Shown here: one piece after another, positions 21,363-22,798 of the stretch
Layout: each line of letters opens with the position of its first letter
How positions within the stretch are numbered: position 1 is the first letter of the stretch
NCBI GenBank assembly: GCA_947462865.1
Contig: CANHRW010000004.1
Span: 1 to 22,798 of the forward strand
Origin: Bacteroidota bacterium
GTDB lineage: Bacteria > Bacteroidota > Bacteroidia > UKL13-3
Direction of reading: 5' to 3'
Length of the DNA stretch: 22,798 nucleotides
Program-made: the position numbers and the translations under genes
The notes under the pieces: generated by a model
What the model saw: the letters and a program-made list of their open reading frames with translations, nothing else
Database searches by the model: none
What the model was told of the DNA's origin: nothing

Positions 21363-22798
21363 ATGTTAAAAAACTACCTCCTTTTTTTATTGCTTATACT
21401 ATCGGTTTCCAGTTTTGCTGGAGAACCTGGTTTTAGAATTACGCCTAAAATCATCAGCATCCAAGAAAACATGGTTAGCCTACGCCTTAAAAAAGCAGAG
21501 CTACTCATACAACAAGAACTGCAAGCAGACCCCAACAATTTAGCAGCTGTATTTTACAATAATTTTTTAGCTTGTTACCGTATTCTGATAACTCAAAACC
21601 AGTCAGATTATGCCAATTACAAAAAAAATGCTGCCAAGTGGTTAGATCAGTTTGAATCTTGGGAAACCAATTCGCCCTATAAAAATTATGCAATAGCGCA
21701 TATACATATGCAATTGGGCTTTTGTGAAGTATTGTTCAACAATTATTTAGGAGCAGCCTACGACTTCAGGAGTTCCTTTAAAATGAGCGAAACTTTATAC
21801 CAAGACAATCCAACTTTTTTACCAAATCAGAAACTATATGGATTATTAACTGCCGCTTTTGGAACCTTTCCTGAACAATACAAATGGGTAATCAGGGCCA
21901 TTGGTATTGAAGGAAATTATGAAAAAGGCCTTAATTTACTTAAAGACTACGTTTTAAAAAGCGCTGGCAATGCAGCACTAAAATGTGAAAGGGGTGAAGC
22001 CTTGTTTGCCTATTCCTTTTTAAAACTCAACTACAGCAATCAAAAGGAACAAGCTTGGGAATTTATCAAAAGAAATAGCCAAGATTACACAGAAAGCCCT
22101 GCAATTGCTTATTTGAGGGCTTATGCTGCCGAAAAGTCTTTCGACCCTAAAGAATGTATCAATACCTGCCTCAAACGTCCTGTTGGCCCTGATTATGAAG
22201 AAATTTTATTGTTTGATTATTTGCAAGGCTCTGCAAGGCTAAACCTATTGGATAAAGATGCTGCTATTTGGCTCAAAAAATATGTGACTTTCCACCCTGG
22301 AAGCTTTTTAAAAAAAGATGCCTATCGCAAATTGGCATTTGATGCATTATTGAATAACAATCCCGAGAAATATAAAACCTACAGACAACTGTCTATCAAA
22401 TACAATGCGCAATCTGAGGAAGAAAAATGCATTGAAAAAGATTTAAAGGCTGGCATTTACCCATCACCAACACTCATCAAAACCAGATTGTTGTTTGAGG
22501 GAGGCGATTGGCAGCAGGCCTTACAAACAATTGAATCTATCTCAGAAAAGAGTTTACAATCTAACTACCAAAAATTGGAATGGCACTACCGGAAAGGACG
22601 TTTGTTTGTAGCACTCAAAAACTACAAATTGGCACAATACCACTACGGCCAATGTTTGGAGTTTCAGAAAACCTGTCACTCCTTTATGCTTCCAAATGCC
22701 TATTTACAAATGGGATATTTATTTGCGCTTAGCAATCAAAAAAAACAAGCAGTACTTTCAATCAAAAAAGTATTTGATTTTGACAATTATGATGGCAA
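21363..22798 (+). CDS. Secreted helical-repeat (TPR-like) protein, 3' end outside window
   Basis: An open frame of 478 codons that runs off the right edge. It begins with a signal peptide (MLKNYLLFLLLILSVSSFA, cleavage near residue 19-20), followed by an all-helical, Tyr/Leu/Asn-rich sequence. Several stretches have the spacing of tetratricopeptide-type helices, for example NLLKDYVLKSAGNAAL, QALQTIESISEK, LEWHYRKGRLFVALKNY and LAQYHYGQCLEF. Such proteins usually act as periplasmic or surface scaffolds. The ATG overlaps the last T-run of the terminator, so its promoter or leader is not obvious; a later start is unlikely because it would lose the signal peptide. I do not recognise the exact family. 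Confidence 0.8.
   Translation, partial: MLKNYLLFLLLILSVSSFAGEPGFRITPKIISIQENMVSLRLKKAELLIQQELQADPNNLAAVFYNNFLACYRILITQNQSDYANYKKNAAKWLDQFESWETNSPYKNYAIAHIHMQLGFCEVLFNNYLGAAYDFRSSFKMSETLYQDNPTFLPNQKLYGLLTAAFGTFPEQYKWVIRAIGIEGNYEKGLNLLKDYVLKSAGNAALKCERGEALFAYSFLKLNYSNQKEQAWEFIKRNSQDYTESPAIAYLRAYAAEKSFDPKECINTCLKRPVGPDYEEILLFDYLQGSARLNLLDKDAAIWLKKYVTFHPGSFLKKDAYRKLAFDALLNNNPEKYKTYRQLSIKYNAQSEEEKCIEKDLKAGIYPSPTLIKTRLLFEGGDWQQALQTIESISEKSLQSNYQKLEWHYRKGRLFVALKNYKLAQYHYGQCLEFQKTCHSFMLPNAYLQMGYLFALSNQKKQAVLSIKKVFDFDNYDG

Overview
The window looks like chromosomal DNA of a Bacteroidota (Bacteroidetes) member. The DNA is AT-rich, genes are tightly packed with ATGA/TGATG overlaps, Shine-Dalgarno sites are mostly absent, and several intergenic gaps carry the TAnnTTTG -7 box typical of that phylum. 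I cannot assign a genus. Most of the window is one exopolysaccharide / surface-polysaccharide locus of the Wzx/Wzy type.

Layout. Positions 1-428 hold no gene I can support, only diverged direct and inverted repeats. Positions 429-11413 (minus strand) are a nine-gene operon. In transcription order it encodes a half-length TolC-like outer-membrane protein, a Wzz/GumC-type co-polymerase with a decayed tyrosine-kinase domain, a Wzx flippase, a Wzy/O-antigen-ligase-type polymerase, three GT2 and one GT4 glycosyltransferases, and a methyltransferase. Positions 11414-11792 are a divergent regulatory region with candidate promoters and a recurring TTTGACAC motif. A plus-strand O-acetyltransferase (11793-12407) is wedged into the locus and overlaps tail to tail with the next block.

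Positions 12404-17801 (minus) begin upstream with a DedA-family membrane protein and an unknown secreted protein, then GDP-L-fucose synthase. A control and initiation trio follows: an NtrC-type sigma-54 activator, a stand-alone receiver, and a phosphoglycosyl transferase (the initiating sugar transferase) with a degenerate receiver domain fused to its N-terminus. Positions 17863-19442 (plus) hold a 40-residue Cys-rich lipoprotein, another GT2 glycosyltransferase and a methyltransferase. Housekeeping genes follow (Nif3-like protein and a coiled-coil zinc-ribbon protein), closed by a clear intrinsic terminator. A secreted helical-repeat protein then runs off the right end.

How they fit together (inference): the receiver-fused sugar transferase loads the first sugar phosphate on undecaprenyl phosphate. 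The GT2/GT4 enzymes extend the unit, which probably contains L-fucose, and methyl- and acetyltransferases decorate it. Wzx flips it, Wzy polymerises it, and the co-polymerase plus the TolC-like protein control length and export. No Wza/OPX (SLBB) protein, no gmd and no histidine kinase are visible here. The most unusual parts are the receiver-like domain on the priming enzyme, its four-cysteine insertion, the half-size TolC protein in the position of an exporter, and the kinase-like domain that has lost key ATP-site residues.
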